Part shown: positions 24,704 through 32,989 of the stretch, piece by piece
How positions within the stretch are numbered: the first letter of the stretch is position 1
Layout: every line of letters starts with the position of its first letter
Assembly: GCA_035653595.1 (NCBI GenBank)
Contig: DASRBO010000107.1
Location: 1-64,000, forward strand
Length of the DNA stretch: 64,000 nucleotides
Source: DASRBO01 sp035653595
Lineage (GTDB): Bacteria > Actinomycetota > Acidimicrobiia > Acidimicrobiales > JAJPHE01
Direction of reading: 5' to 3'
Translations under genes and position numbers: made by a program
Notes under the pieces: generated by a model
What the model was told of the DNA's origin: nothing
Database searches by the model: none
What the model saw: the letters and a program-made list of their open reading frames with translations, nothing else

Positions 24704-26497
24704 GTGGTCGCCTCCGCCAAGGGCCAACCGGCTGCCGCGCCCGGAGCGCCGACCGATCGTCCCCCCGCGACCGCCGCTCGGCAGGCCCCAGGCTGGCTGG
24801 GAAGGGCGTGGGGTGCGCCGCTGGCGGTCCACGCCCTGGTCCTGCTCCTGATCATGGCCGGGGTGGCGGCCCTGATTGGAACCGGGGCGTCGTTCACCGA
24901 CGACGAGGGGGCCGGCATCCTGCAGGCCCGAGCGATCGAGGCCGGTCACTGGACGATGGCCGACCCTCTGCCCAAGGCCGACCCGACCGGTGCCGCCTAC
25001 CCGGTCAACCTGCCGAGCCGGGGGACCAAGGGCACCGCCCCCCTCGCCAAGCACCTCCTGTACTTCGTGCTGCTGGCGGCCCTCGACCGCCTGTTCGGCC
25101 CCCCCGGCATGGTCGGTCTCTCGATTGCCGGAACGGTTGCCGCCGCCCTGCTGGCCGCTCGCCTGGCCCGCGAGTTCGGGTCCGGGCTCGAGCGGCCGGC
25201 CTTCTGGGTAGTAGGGCTGGCCAGCCCCCTCTTCTTCGATGGCTTCCTGGTGGTGGCCCACACCGCCGCTGCCGCCCTGGTGGCTGCCTCGGTGCTCCTG
25301 GGCCTGAGCTACCTACGGACCGGGGGGCTACTGGCCCTGGCCGGGACAGGGTTGGCAGCCACCAGCGCCGCCCTCCTCCGCACCGAGGGGCTTCTCTGGT
25401 GCGCGGGGCTGGCGGCGGGGGCGGCGGTCGTGGGGCTCAGCGACCGGAGGCTGCGCTCGATGCTGAGGCCGGGAATGCTCCTGGTGGCCTCACTCGGCGC
25501 CGGCTTCGTCGCCCACGAGGTCGACGTCCGACTGTCGGACTACGCCATCGGGGCAGCCGGGTCGGCGACTTCGGTCTCGAACCTGCCCAGTGGCATCGCC
25601 TCCAGTGGGGTCAGCCACCAGATCCAGGCGCTGTGGCAGAGCTGGTTCCAGGTGGACGGGAACCGTCCGGTGGCGGTCAGCGTCGCCGCCCTCCTCGTAT
25701 TGCTGGCGGTCGTCGCCTGGGCGGAGCTGGCGCGTCGGGGCCGGGCCGGCTCGCGAGCCTGCGTCGCCGTCGCCGGCGCCGTGGCCGCCCTCTCAGTCTT
25801 CCTGGTGGCCGAACGGCCCTCGCAGTACGTCTCGGGGATCGCCGTGGTGTTCCCACTCCTGTGGGCGGGCCTCTGGCTCCTCGGCCATCAGGCATTGGGT
25901 AGCACGGCCGGGCGGCTGGTGGCCGCCTCGGCGGCCGTCTACGGGGTGCTGGTCGCCCTAACCCAATACTCCGACGAGGGATCGTGGCAGAACGGGCGGT
26001 ACTTCTTCCTCGCCATCCCCGCCGTGGTGCCACTGGTTATGGGCGGCCTGGTCGGCCAGCTCAAGCGCCTGTCGGGGCCGTCAGGGCGGATCGTCCTGGC
26101 TCTGGTGGTCGTGTCCGTCGCTGCCCTCACGTCCTCAGCGGTCAGCGCCCTAAACACGACCCATCGCCTGTCCTCGGCCATGACCGCAGCCGTGCGGCGG
26201 CTGGGGCCCGCCGTCCCAGCGGGAGACGGGGGCCGCCCGGTGTTCATCACCACGGCGGCCTTTCTTCCCCGGGAGCAGTGGCCGACCTTCGAGTCCACCC
26301 GCTGGCTCCTCATCCCGGGCGGCCAGCTCCGGTCCTATGGACCATCTCTCAGGGCGGCCGGCATCCACCAGCTGGTGCTGGTCACCGACCGCGGCGATCA
26401 GGAGATTGGCCAGTTGGCAGACATCTTCGCCCCCCTGAACTCCCGGCCGCTGGCGGCCCAGCCCGCCTGGCACCTGGTGGTACTGCGGTCCCGTTGA
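24704..26497 (+). CDS. GT-C-like polytopic membrane protein
   Basis: A 597-residue protein with about eleven hydrophobic segments. The first external loop contains FTDDEGAGILQARAIEAGHW, an acidic pair placed like the catalytic/metal-binding acids of GT-C glycosyltransferases (PMT/ArnT type). A long loop follows (PTGAAYPVNLPSRGTKGTAPLAKHLL), and a soluble C-terminal domain of about 110 residues ends the protein. A role in transferring polyprenyl-phosphate sugars to proteins or glycans is inferred from topology only. GTG 24704 has no convincing ribosome site. Confidence 0.7.
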   Translation: MVASAKGQPAAAPGAPTDRPPATAARQAPGWLGRAWGAPLAVHALVLLLIMAGVAALIGTGASFTDDEGAGILQARAIEAGHWTMADPLPKADPTGAAYPVNLPSRGTKGTAPLAKHLLYFVLLAALDRLFGPPGMVGLSIAGTVAAALLAARLAREFGSGLERPAFWVVGLASPLFFDGFLVVAHTAAAALVAASVLLGLSYLRTGGLLALAGTGLAATSAALLRTEGLLWCAGLAAGAAVVGLSDRRLRSMLRPGMLLVASLGAGFVAHEVDVRLSDYAIGAAGSATSVSNLPSGIASSGVSHQIQALWQSWFQVDGNRPVAVSVAALLVLLAVVAWAELARRGRAGSRACVAVAGAVAALSVFLVAERPSQYVSGIAVVFPLLWAGLWLLGHQALGSTAGRLVAASAAVYGVLVALTQYSDEGSWQNGRYFFLAIPAVVPLVMGGLVGQLKRLSGPSGRIVLALVVVSVAALTSSAVSALNTTHRLSSAMTAAVRRLGPAVPAGDGGRPVFITTAAFLPREQWPTFESTRWLLIPGGQLRSYGPSLRAAGIHQLVLVTDRGDQEIGQLADIFAPLNSRPLAAQPAWHLVVLRSR

Positions 26498-26605
26498 GCC
26501 CCGGTTGGGACGCACTTGGGACCAATCGCCCTCCCGGGGTGGAATTGGGGAAGCGTTGTGGGCCCGTCTCTGGTCACCTCGCGAGGGGCGGCCGACACTG
26601 TCCCT

Positions 26606-27109
26606 GTGCAGGAACATACCCAGCCGGGGACGCGCTCCGAGCCGACCCATGTGGTCGATCTGAGCCGCGGCGCGTCCGAGTCGGTAGTCGCCCTCGTGGT
26701 GGGGACCGACGACTGGGCTGTCGACCAGTCCTGCGACATCCTGGGGGCGAGGGGCCATAAGGCTCTCCGCTGCCACGACAGCGGAGAGCCGTGCTTCCCG
26801 TGCAACGCCCTCCTGCCTGGTCGGGGCTGTCCACTGGACCAGGGGGCACAGGTGGTGCTGGCCGTGAGGGCGCGCCCTCTCCCGAGCCCGGCCGAAGGGG
26901 AGATGGGAGTGATCTGCGCCCTTCATGCCGGTCTCCCGCTGGTGACGAGCGGGATGGCCACGAACAACCCGTTCGAGCCGTGGGCCACGACCGAGGTCGC
27001 GCCCGACGGGGATGTCGTGGAAGCGTCCGAGCGGGCCGCCCGTCGGACCCGGCCCGTCGACACAGAGCCAGACGTTTCTAAGAGCCGCGCGGTGAGAAGC
27101 CGGCGGTAA
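26606..27109 (+). CDS. Receiver-like, Cys-containing hypothetical protein at the head of the tad operon
   Basis: A 167-residue protein starting at GTG 26606. The core (ESVVALVVGTDDWAVDQSCDI, GHKALRCHDSGEPCFPCNALL, GCPLDQ, QVVLAVRARP, GVICALHAGLPLVTSG) has the alternating strand/helix order of a response-regulator receiver. The usual phosphoacceptor region is replaced by a cysteine-bearing segment (CxxCN...GCP). I read it as a pseudo-receiver, possibly redox- or metal-sensing. It ends 19 bases before CpaB on the same strand, so it is probably co-transcribed with the pilus genes. GTG 26516 is an alternative start. Confidence 0.6.
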   Translation: MQEHTQPGTRSEPTHVVDLSRGASESVVALVVGTDDWAVDQSCDILGARGHKALRCHDSGEPCFPCNALLPGRGCPLDQGAQVVLAVRARPLPSPAEGEMGVICALHAGLPLVTSGMATNNPFEPWATTEVAPDGDVVEASERAARRTRPVDTEPDVSKSRAVRSRR

Positions 27110-27128
27110 CCCAGGTAAGGAGCCTCAC

Positions 27129-27869
27129 TTGTTAGGACGGCGATCTCTAATCGTGGCCATTGCCCTAATCCTGGGCCTGGCCGCCGGTGGCGCCTCGTAC
27201 GCCTACCTTCACTCCGTGCAACAGCGGGCGTACCACAACGCCAAGCTGGTGGACGTCTACGTTGCCAAGGGGACGATCGCCAAGGGCGTCTCTGGGGCCG
27301 CCGCCATCGGCGCCGGCCTCATCACCAAGGCCCAGATGCCGGAGCAGTTCCGGCCGACAGCCGCCATCACCGATCTGGCGACAATCCGCAACGAGATCGC
27401 CCTGGCGGACATCACATCCGGCCAGGTGGTGAGCTCGACGCTCTTCGCCTCACCGATCGTGACCGCCAGCACGGCCGCCCAGGCGGTCCCCGCGGGTGAT
27501 GTGGCCATCACCATCTCCGTCGACCAGGTGCATGGGGTAGCCGGACTGGTCGAACCCGGTGACCAGGTCGACCTGCTGATGCAGAATTCCGGCCAGGAGG
27601 CCGTGCTCTACCAGAACGTCCCGGTGCTGGCCATCGGTTCCAACGTCGCCCACGTGGGCACGAGCGCATCGGGTACGGCAGCCAGCTCTGCGTCCGGCTC
27701 GCTGGTCACCTTCGCCGTTCCGCTCGACGCTGCGGCCCGGATTGCCTATGTGGAGAGCGCCGGCGCGACCAGCTTCTACATGGCCCTGGTCCCCCCCGGC
27801 AGCCAGCCGCAGCCGTTCGCCAACGTGACGGCGCAGAATCTGTTCTCCAACGGCCCGACCCCGAAGTAG
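27129..27869 (+). CDS. cpaB: CpaB/RcpC-type Flp pilus assembly protein
   Basis: A 246-residue protein with one N-terminal membrane segment (SLIVAIALILGLAAGGASYAYL, residues 6-27). A SAF-like domain follows (KLVDVYVAKGTIAKGVSG..., VVSSTLFASPI). The RcpC/CpaB core follows (VAITISVDQVHGVAGLVEPGDQVDLLM), and the C-terminal part has the usual AARIAYVESAG segment. It acts outside the membrane in Tad secretion, near the pilus channel. TTG 27129 has AAGGAG at a spacing of 6. It begins the recognisable tad gene run. Confidence 0.88.
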   Translation: MLGRRSLIVAIALILGLAAGGASYAYLHSVQQRAYHNAKLVDVYVAKGTIAKGVSGAAAIGAGLITKAQMPEQFRPTAAITDLATIRNEIALADITSGQVVSSTLFASPIVTASTAAQAVPAGDVAITISVDQVHGVAGLVEPGDQVDLLMQNSGQEAVLYQNVPVLAIGSNVAHVGTSASGTAASSASGSLVTFAVPLDAAARIAYVESAGATSFYMALVPPGSQPQPFANVTAQNLFSNGPTPK

Positions 27870-27871
27870 CG

Positions 27872-29089
27872 ATGGCCGTGCGAGCGCGGAGGCGCAATTC
27901 GAGGGAGATGGCGGAGGACTCGGTCCGCCTGGTAGCAGTGATAGAGGCTGACTCCGACCTCCTCACCCATCTGGCCCGGCCGCTGGAGGTCTTCGACGCT
28001 CTGGCCTACTCGACGCTCGACGAGATGCTCGATGCCGGGCTCGCAGAGCACCCGGGGGTCGTCCTCGTCCTCGGCCCTTCCCAGAGCGACGAGGAGATTC
28101 TCGACCGGATCGGCGGGATCATCCGCTCCCGACAGGGGGTGGGCGCCGTGCTCGTCGTCCAGCAGTCGAGCGCCGCGCTACTCAGGACTGCACTCCGCGC
28201 CGGAATCGACGACGCCGTCGAGATGAGGGCGGCCGAGGCAGAGCTCCAGGATGTGGTGCGGGAGATCAGTTACCGGCTGAGCAGCGAGCTCGCCAGCGGA
28301 TCAGTCGAGCGTTCCGTCGAGGCCCCCCGCCGCTCAGGGAAGAAGGGCCGGATCACCACGGTGTTCTCCCCGAAGGGAGGGGTCGGCAAGTCAGTAGTCG
28401 CGGTGAACCTGGCGGCAGCCCTGGCGCGGAAGTCAAACGACCCGGTCGCCCTAATCGATCTCGACCTTCAGTTCGGGGACGTGGCCGTCATGCTCAGGAT
28501 GGCCCCCAACCGCAACATCGTCGACGCGGCTGCCTCGGCGGACCGACTGGATGCCGTAATGGCAAAGAGCCTCCTCACTCGCGAGCAGCAGACGGGCGTC
28601 TTTGTTCTGCCGGCGCCGGGCGAGCCGGCGCTGGCCGGCGACGTCAACCCGGCGGCGGTATCTGCCCTCTTCGAAGCTCTACGGGAGATGGGCGCCCATG
28701 TGGTCGTGGACACACCTACCGGGCTGAGTGACCTGGTCCTCCACATCCTTGCCGACAGCGACGACGTCGTCTTCGTGGTCGGGATGGACATCCCTTCGGT
28801 GAAGAACGCCCGACTCGGGCTGCAAGCCTTCGAGCTACTCGAGATCCCACTAGACCGGGTCATGGTGGTGCTGAACCGGGCGGACTCGAAGGTGCACCTG
28901 GCGGTGCGTGATGTCGAGCGCACGTTGCAGATGAAGGTCGACATCAGCCTGCCGTCAGAAGCCCTCGTCCCGCAGTCCGTAAACCAGGGCGCCGCGGCCG
29001 TCCTGACCCAGCCACGGTCAAGGTTCGCCGGGGCCGTCGAACAATTGGCCCAACTAGTCAAGGCAAGGGCGGTGAGCACCGATGGTTAG
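27872..29089 (+). CDS. tadZ: TadZ/CpaE-type MinD-like ATPase
   Basis: A 405-residue protein. Residues about 18-130 are an atypical receiver domain (LVAVIEADSDLLTHLARPLEVF...). Residues about 158-400 are a ParA/MinD ATPase with deviant Walker A KGGVGKS at 168-174 and LIDLDLQFGDVAVML. TadZ localises the Tad apparatus, often at a pole. ATG 27872 follows the CpaB stop by 2 bases; ATG 27908, with GAGGGAG adjacent, is an alternative. The 3' end overlaps TadA by 8 bases. Confidence 0.9.
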   Translation: MAVRARRRNSREMAEDSVRLVAVIEADSDLLTHLARPLEVFDALAYSTLDEMLDAGLAEHPGVVLVLGPSQSDEEILDRIGGIIRSRQGVGAVLVVQQSSAALLRTALRAGIDDAVEMRAAEAELQDVVREISYRLSSELASGSVERSVEAPRRSGKKGRITTVFSPKGGVGKSVVAVNLAAALARKSNDPVALIDLDLQFGDVAVMLRMAPNRNIVDAAASADRLDAVMAKSLLTREQQTGVFVLPAPGEPALAGDVNPAAVSALFEALREMGAHVVVDTPTGLSDLVLHILADSDDVVFVVGMDIPSVKNARLGLQAFELLEIPLDRVMVVLNRADSKVHLAVRDVERTLQMKVDISLPSEALVPQSVNQGAAAVLTQPRSRFAGAVEQLAQLVKARAVSTDG

Positions 29090-30455
29090 CTCGCGTAGAA
29101 CCACGACCAACCTCTACGAGAAGCTGCGAGAAGGTCAGACTGCGTCCGGCGGTCGAGCGGAGAGGCTCGAGGGCCTCAGGCACGGGATCCACCAGAGAGT
29201 GATCGCCGAGCTCGGGCCCCTGCTCTCGGACACAGACGTGAACGAGGAAGATCTGCATCCTCGGGTCCAGCAGGTCGTCCAGGCTGCCCTGCGTCAGGAG
29301 AAGACCCCCTTGTCGGCCGCCGACAAGGTTCAGCTGGTCGAGGAGGTCATGGACGACATCCTCGGCCATGGCCCCATCGAGAGGTACCTGCAGGACGACG
29401 GCATATCCGAGGTCATGGTGAACGGCCCGGACCAGATTTGGATCGAGCGCAACGGCAAGCTAGAGAAGACCGATGGCTCTTTCATCGACGAGAACCATCT
29501 ACGCCGGGTGATCGAGCGAATCGTTGCCCGTGTCGGACGGCGAATCGACGAGGGCTCGCCGATGGTGGACGCTCGGCTCCCCGACGGCTCTCGCGTGAAC
29601 GCCATATATCCGCCCCTGAGCATTGGTGGCCCCTATCTGACCATCCGCAAGTTCGCTGCAGATCCGTTCACCATCGACGATCTCGTAGACATGGGCACGA
29701 TGTCTGAGCAGGTTGCCGAATTCATCGAAGCGTGCGTACTCGGCCGACTGAACGTCGTCGTGTCGGGGGGGACCAGCACCGGCAAGACGACTCTTCTCAA
29801 TGTCCTGTCCGGCTTCATCCCTGATGACGAGCGGATTGTGACGATCGAGGATGCAAAGGAGCTCCAGCTCCGGCAGGAGCACGTCCTGAGCCTCGAGGCG
29901 CGCCCGCCGAATACAGAAGGTCGCGGTGAGGTCACAATCCGCGATCTGGTCCGCAACGCCCTGCGCATGCGCCCAGACCGGATACTTGTCGGCGAGTGCC
30001 GCCTAGGTGAGGCGCTGGACATGCTGCAAGCCATGAACACGGGCCATGACGGGTCACTGACGACCGTCCATGCCAATAGCCCCCGGGATGCTCTGGCCCG
30101 GATCGAGACCATGACCCTCATGGCCGGCTTCGAGCTTCCCGTCAAGGCCATCCGTGAGCAGATGGCCTCGGCGCTCGACGTCATAGTCCACCTAGGCCGG
30201 CTGCGCGATGGAAGTCGCCACGTCACCCACGTCACCGAGGTCGAGCGCATGGAGGGCGACGTCATCGTCCTTCAGGACATCTTCCTGTATGACTTCGGCA
30301 TGGGTGTTGATGCCATGGGCAAGAACAAGGGCCTGCTCAAGGCGACGGGTCTCCGGCCCAAGTTCGCCGAGGTGCTCACTGATCGGGGGATCAAGCTGGC
30401 GCCGGGGATGTTCGAGTCACCGGGCTTCGTGCGGGCCCCCGTTGGTCGGCGATGA
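29082..30455 (+). CDS. tadA: TadA/CpaF secretion ATPase
   Basis: A 457-residue type II/IV secretion ATPase that powers Flp pilus assembly. The N-terminal domain (about 50-200) includes ILGHGPIERYLQDDGISEVMVNGP. Walker A is GGTSTGKTT with Lys235. An Asp-box/Walker B region reads RPDRILVGECRLGEALDML, and HDGSLTTVHANSPRDAL is the His-box signature of CpaF. It starts within the end of tadZ and its stop overlaps the tadB start (ATGA), showing tight coupling. Confidence 0.94.
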   Translation: MVSSRRTTTNLYEKLREGQTASGGRAERLEGLRHGIHQRVIAELGPLLSDTDVNEEDLHPRVQQVVQAALRQEKTPLSAADKVQLVEEVMDDILGHGPIERYLQDDGISEVMVNGPDQIWIERNGKLEKTDGSFIDENHLRRVIERIVARVGRRIDEGSPMVDARLPDGSRVNAIYPPLSIGGPYLTIRKFAADPFTIDDLVDMGTMSEQVAEFIEACVLGRLNVVVSGGTSTGKTTLLNVLSGFIPDDERIVTIEDAKELQLRQEHVLSLEARPPNTEGRGEVTIRDLVRNALRMRPDRILVGECRLGEALDMLQAMNTGHDGSLTTVHANSPRDALARIETMTLMAGFELPVKAIREQMASALDVIVHLGRLRDGSRHVTHVTEVERMEGDVIVLQDIFLYDFGMGVDAMGKNKGLLKATGLRPKFAEVLTDRGIKLAPGMFESPGFVRAPVGRR

Positions 30456-31504
30456 AGCGGACGGCGACGATCGGCGGTGGCGCCAACGACGTCTGGCACC
30501 ACATCACTCACTGGGCGAGTTCAGTAGCATCGAGCGGTGGGGGATGGCTGGTAGTCGTCTTGATCATGGCCGCCGCCGGGTTGATCGGTTATGCCATCGT
30601 GCTCCTGACCGGCAACCCCCGGCAGGAGCTCAAGGAGATTCTCGAGCCATACCGCCTGCACTCACCGGCCGAAATGGCTACGACTACCAGCAAGGAAGTA
30701 GTGACTCTTCCGCTCCTTCAACGTGCCTCCCAAGCACTCTCCGAAGCACTGGAGGCCCAGGGCTGGAGAGCCAGCCTGGATCAGAAGCTCGTGCGCGCCG
30801 GCCTGCCGGTGGGCGTCGGTGAATTCGCCCTGGTCAGCATCGCTGCCCTCCTGATCATCAGCCTTCTTGGCCTGCTGCTGGGTGGGTTGTTCGGGTTCCT
30901 AGTGGCGCTCGGCATCATGGCCCTTTTGCCCTTCGCCGTCCTCCAGTTCCTGGCTGACCAGCGCACTCGGAAGTTCACCGCGCAGCTGCCTGATGTGCTC
31001 CAGCTTCTTGCCGGGTCTCTGCGAGCTGGCTTCTCCTTGGCCCAGGGCCTCGACGCCGTCCTGGAGCAGGTGAGGGCCCCGATGAATATGGAGTTGCGAA
31101 GAGCCCTCGCGGCGGCCCGGCTTGGCATGCCCGTCGAGGACGCCCTGACAGAGACCGCCGATCGCATTGGGAGCCGAGACTTCACCTGGACCGTGATGGC
31201 GATTCGCATCCAGCGAGAGGTAGGGGGCAACTTGGCTGAGATCCTGGACACGGTCGCGGACACGATGATTCAGCGCGGTCGCCTGCGCCGAGAGGTCAAG
31301 ACCCTGACGGCTGAGGGCCGCATCAGCGCCATAATTCTCGGGGCCCTGCCGATTGTCATCGGCATGTTCATATACGTGGTCAATAGGGCCTACATCGAAA
31401 CGCTCTTCCATACCACTGGTGGCGAGATCGCCCTCATTGGCGCTGTCGCCCTCGAGTTATTCGGGGCCTGGTGGATGTACAAGACAATCCAGATCGAGGT
31501 TTGA
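30452..31504 (+). CDS. tadB: TadB-like inner-membrane pilus protein (GspF family)
   Basis: A 350-residue protein with a TM segment near 32-55 (GGWLVVVLIMAAAGLIGYAIVL), two adjacent TMs near 125-165, a cytoplasmic T2SF/GspF domain (QLPDVLQLLAGSLRAGFSLAQG, LRRALAAARLGMPVEDAL, IQREVGGNLAEILDTVADTM) and two C-terminal TMs. It forms the membrane platform with TadC. ATG 30452 overlaps tadA by 4 bases. Confidence 0.92.
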   Translation: MKRTATIGGGANDVWHHITHWASSVASSGGGWLVVVLIMAAAGLIGYAIVLLTGNPRQELKEILEPYRLHSPAEMATTTSKEVVTLPLLQRASQALSEALEAQGWRASLDQKLVRAGLPVGVGEFALVSIAALLIISLLGLLLGGLFGFLVALGIMALLPFAVLQFLADQRTRKFTAQLPDVLQLLAGSLRAGFSLAQGLDAVLEQVRAPMNMELRRALAAARLGMPVEDALTETADRIGSRDFTWTVMAIRIQREVGGNLAEILDTVADTMIQRGRLRREVKTLTAEGRISAIILGALPIVIGMFIYVVNRAYIETLFHTTGGEIALIGAVALELFGAWWMYKTIQIEV

Positions 31505-31506
31505 GA

Positions 31507-32433
31507 ATGACTGTGACCCTCGTCGCGACTGCAATCGCAGGTTTCGGGGCCATCGCCCTGATTGTCATTGCCGTCGCGACCGGAGCTACCGAGAGATCGG
31601 CCTCACGGGCTGCCTTGAGAGCCGCGGTCGAAGGTTTGCCACTCGCAGGTGGCGTCCTTCCGGAAGACCAGCGGTCCTTCGGCGAGAGGGTCGTTGTACC
31701 GGTCTTCACCGGGGCCGGCCGGCTGGCGCGCCAGCTTTCACCGGCTGGCTACTTGGCTAACGTGCACCGGAGACTGATCCTTGCCGGCAAGCCGCAGCCC
31801 GAAGAAGTCGACCGGTTCCTGGCCGCCCGGGTGCTGACGATGGTGCTGGTGCCGGTCGGCGCCGCCGCCAGCTATTTCATGCCGGTAGGCCATACGGCAA
31901 AGTTCATGCTCTTCGCCGTCTTCACCTTGTTGCTCGTTCTGGGGCCGGAAGCGATTCTGAACAGACAAGCGGAGTCGCGACAAGACCGGATCCGCTCGCA
32001 GCTAGCCGATCTGCTGGATCTTCTTAGTATCAGCGTGGAGGCCGGGCTCGGCTTCGAGCAGGCACTCAGCCGCGCAGTCTCGTCCATACCGGGGGCTCTC
32101 AGCGAGGAGTTCGCCCGCATGCTGGGCGAGACCCGGGTCGGCATCTCGCGCAAGGAGGCGCTAGAGAATCTCGACCATCGCACCGACGTTCGCGAGTTGC
32201 GCTCGTTCATCCTGGCTCTGATTCAGGCAGACACCTTTGGCGTGTCAATAGCGCAAATTCTCCGCTCCCAGGCAGACGAGATGCGCGTCGCGCGCCGCCA
32301 GATCGCGCAGGAGAAGGCGCAGAAAGCCCCAGTCAAGATGCTGTTCCCGCTGGTGTTCTGCATCTTGCCGGCGCTGTTTGTCGTGGTCATAGGACCAGCG
32401 GCGATTGAAATCTACCGGACAATCATCAAGTAG
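31507..32433 (+). CDS. tadC: TadC-like inner-membrane pilus protein (GspF family)
   Basis: A 308-residue GspF-family protein with TMs at about 7-25, 100-150 and the C terminus. Its T2SF core is LADLLDLLSISVEAGLGFEQAL, FARMLGETRVGISRKEALENL and FILALIQADTFGVSIAQILRSQADEMR. ATG 31507 has GAGG 7 bases upstream, two bases after tadB. It pairs with TadB in the assembly platform. Confidence 0.92.
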   Translation: MTVTLVATAIAGFGAIALIVIAVATGATERSASRAALRAAVEGLPLAGGVLPEDQRSFGERVVVPVFTGAGRLARQLSPAGYLANVHRRLILAGKPQPEEVDRFLAARVLTMVLVPVGAAASYFMPVGHTAKFMLFAVFTLLLVLGPEAILNRQAESRQDRIRSQLADLLDLLSISVEAGLGFEQALSRAVSSIPGALSEEFARMLGETRVGISRKEALENLDHRTDVRELRSFILALIQADTFGVSIAQILRSQADEMRVARRQIAQEKAQKAPVKMLFPLVFCILPALFVVVIGPAAIEIYRTIIK

Positions 32434-32440
32434 GTGCATT

Positions 32441-32989
32441 GTGTCTGAGGCTCCCAGACCCTGCGTCAATCGATGGCGTCGGACAACGCGGGGCGACGAG
32501 GGCAACTCGCTTGTGGAGTTCGCGCTGGTTCTCCCTCTTTTCGCCATACTGCTTATGGGAATGATCGACTTCGGGCTCGTGTTCGGCGGGTTCGTCTCCC
32601 TGCGGGGCGGTGTGGAGGCGGGGGCGCGCCTTGCCAGCGTCGACAACTACAACACCGGCGATTGCACAGGCTCGGGAGCAACCGCCGCCCAGACTGAAAT
32701 GGTATGTGCGGTCGCAGCCAGGGTCGGGAGCAGCGTCCTCGGCACCACTAACCAGAATGTCGCGCTCGGGATCAGCATTGGGGGCGGGGCGGTCGGCACT
32801 GACGACGTAGTCGTCTGCGAGCAGGTGCACCTCAAGTCGTCTACGGGTTTGACGTCCTTCATTCTCAGCGGGAAGACGCTGACCTCGGAGTCGCGAATTC
32901 GCTTGGAACAAGCGCCATCGTTTACGAGCTTCACCTCAGGAAGCGTGACCTACAATGGTCAGACCATCAGTGGGATGACATGTCCGTGA
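32441..32989 (+). CDS. tadE: TadE-like pseudopilin
   Basis: A 182-residue protein with the TadE signature EGNSLVEFALVLPLFAILLM. Cleavage is predicted after Gly21, with Glu26 at +5 and a hydrophobic helix to about residue 43, followed by a soluble beta-rich domain with three cysteines. TadE-like pseudopilins are processed by a prepilin peptidase and act in pilus assembly. GTG 32441 has an AGGTG just upstream. The end overlaps the next gene by 10 bases. Confidence 0.87.
   Translation: MSEAPRPCVNRWRRTTRGDEGNSLVEFALVLPLFAILLMGMIDFGLVFGGFVSLRGGVEAGARLASVDNYNTGDCTGSGATAAQTEMVCAVAARVGSSVLGTTNQNVALGISIGGGAVGTDDVVVCEQVHLKSSTGLTSFILSGKTLTSESRIRLEQAPSFTSFTSGSVTYNGQTISGMTCP

Noticed and set aside
27061..27128. 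Possible riboswitch in the cpaB leader
   Set aside because: The GC-rich sequence before AAGGAG does not match conserved cyclic-di-GMP or other riboswitch cores I could recognise.
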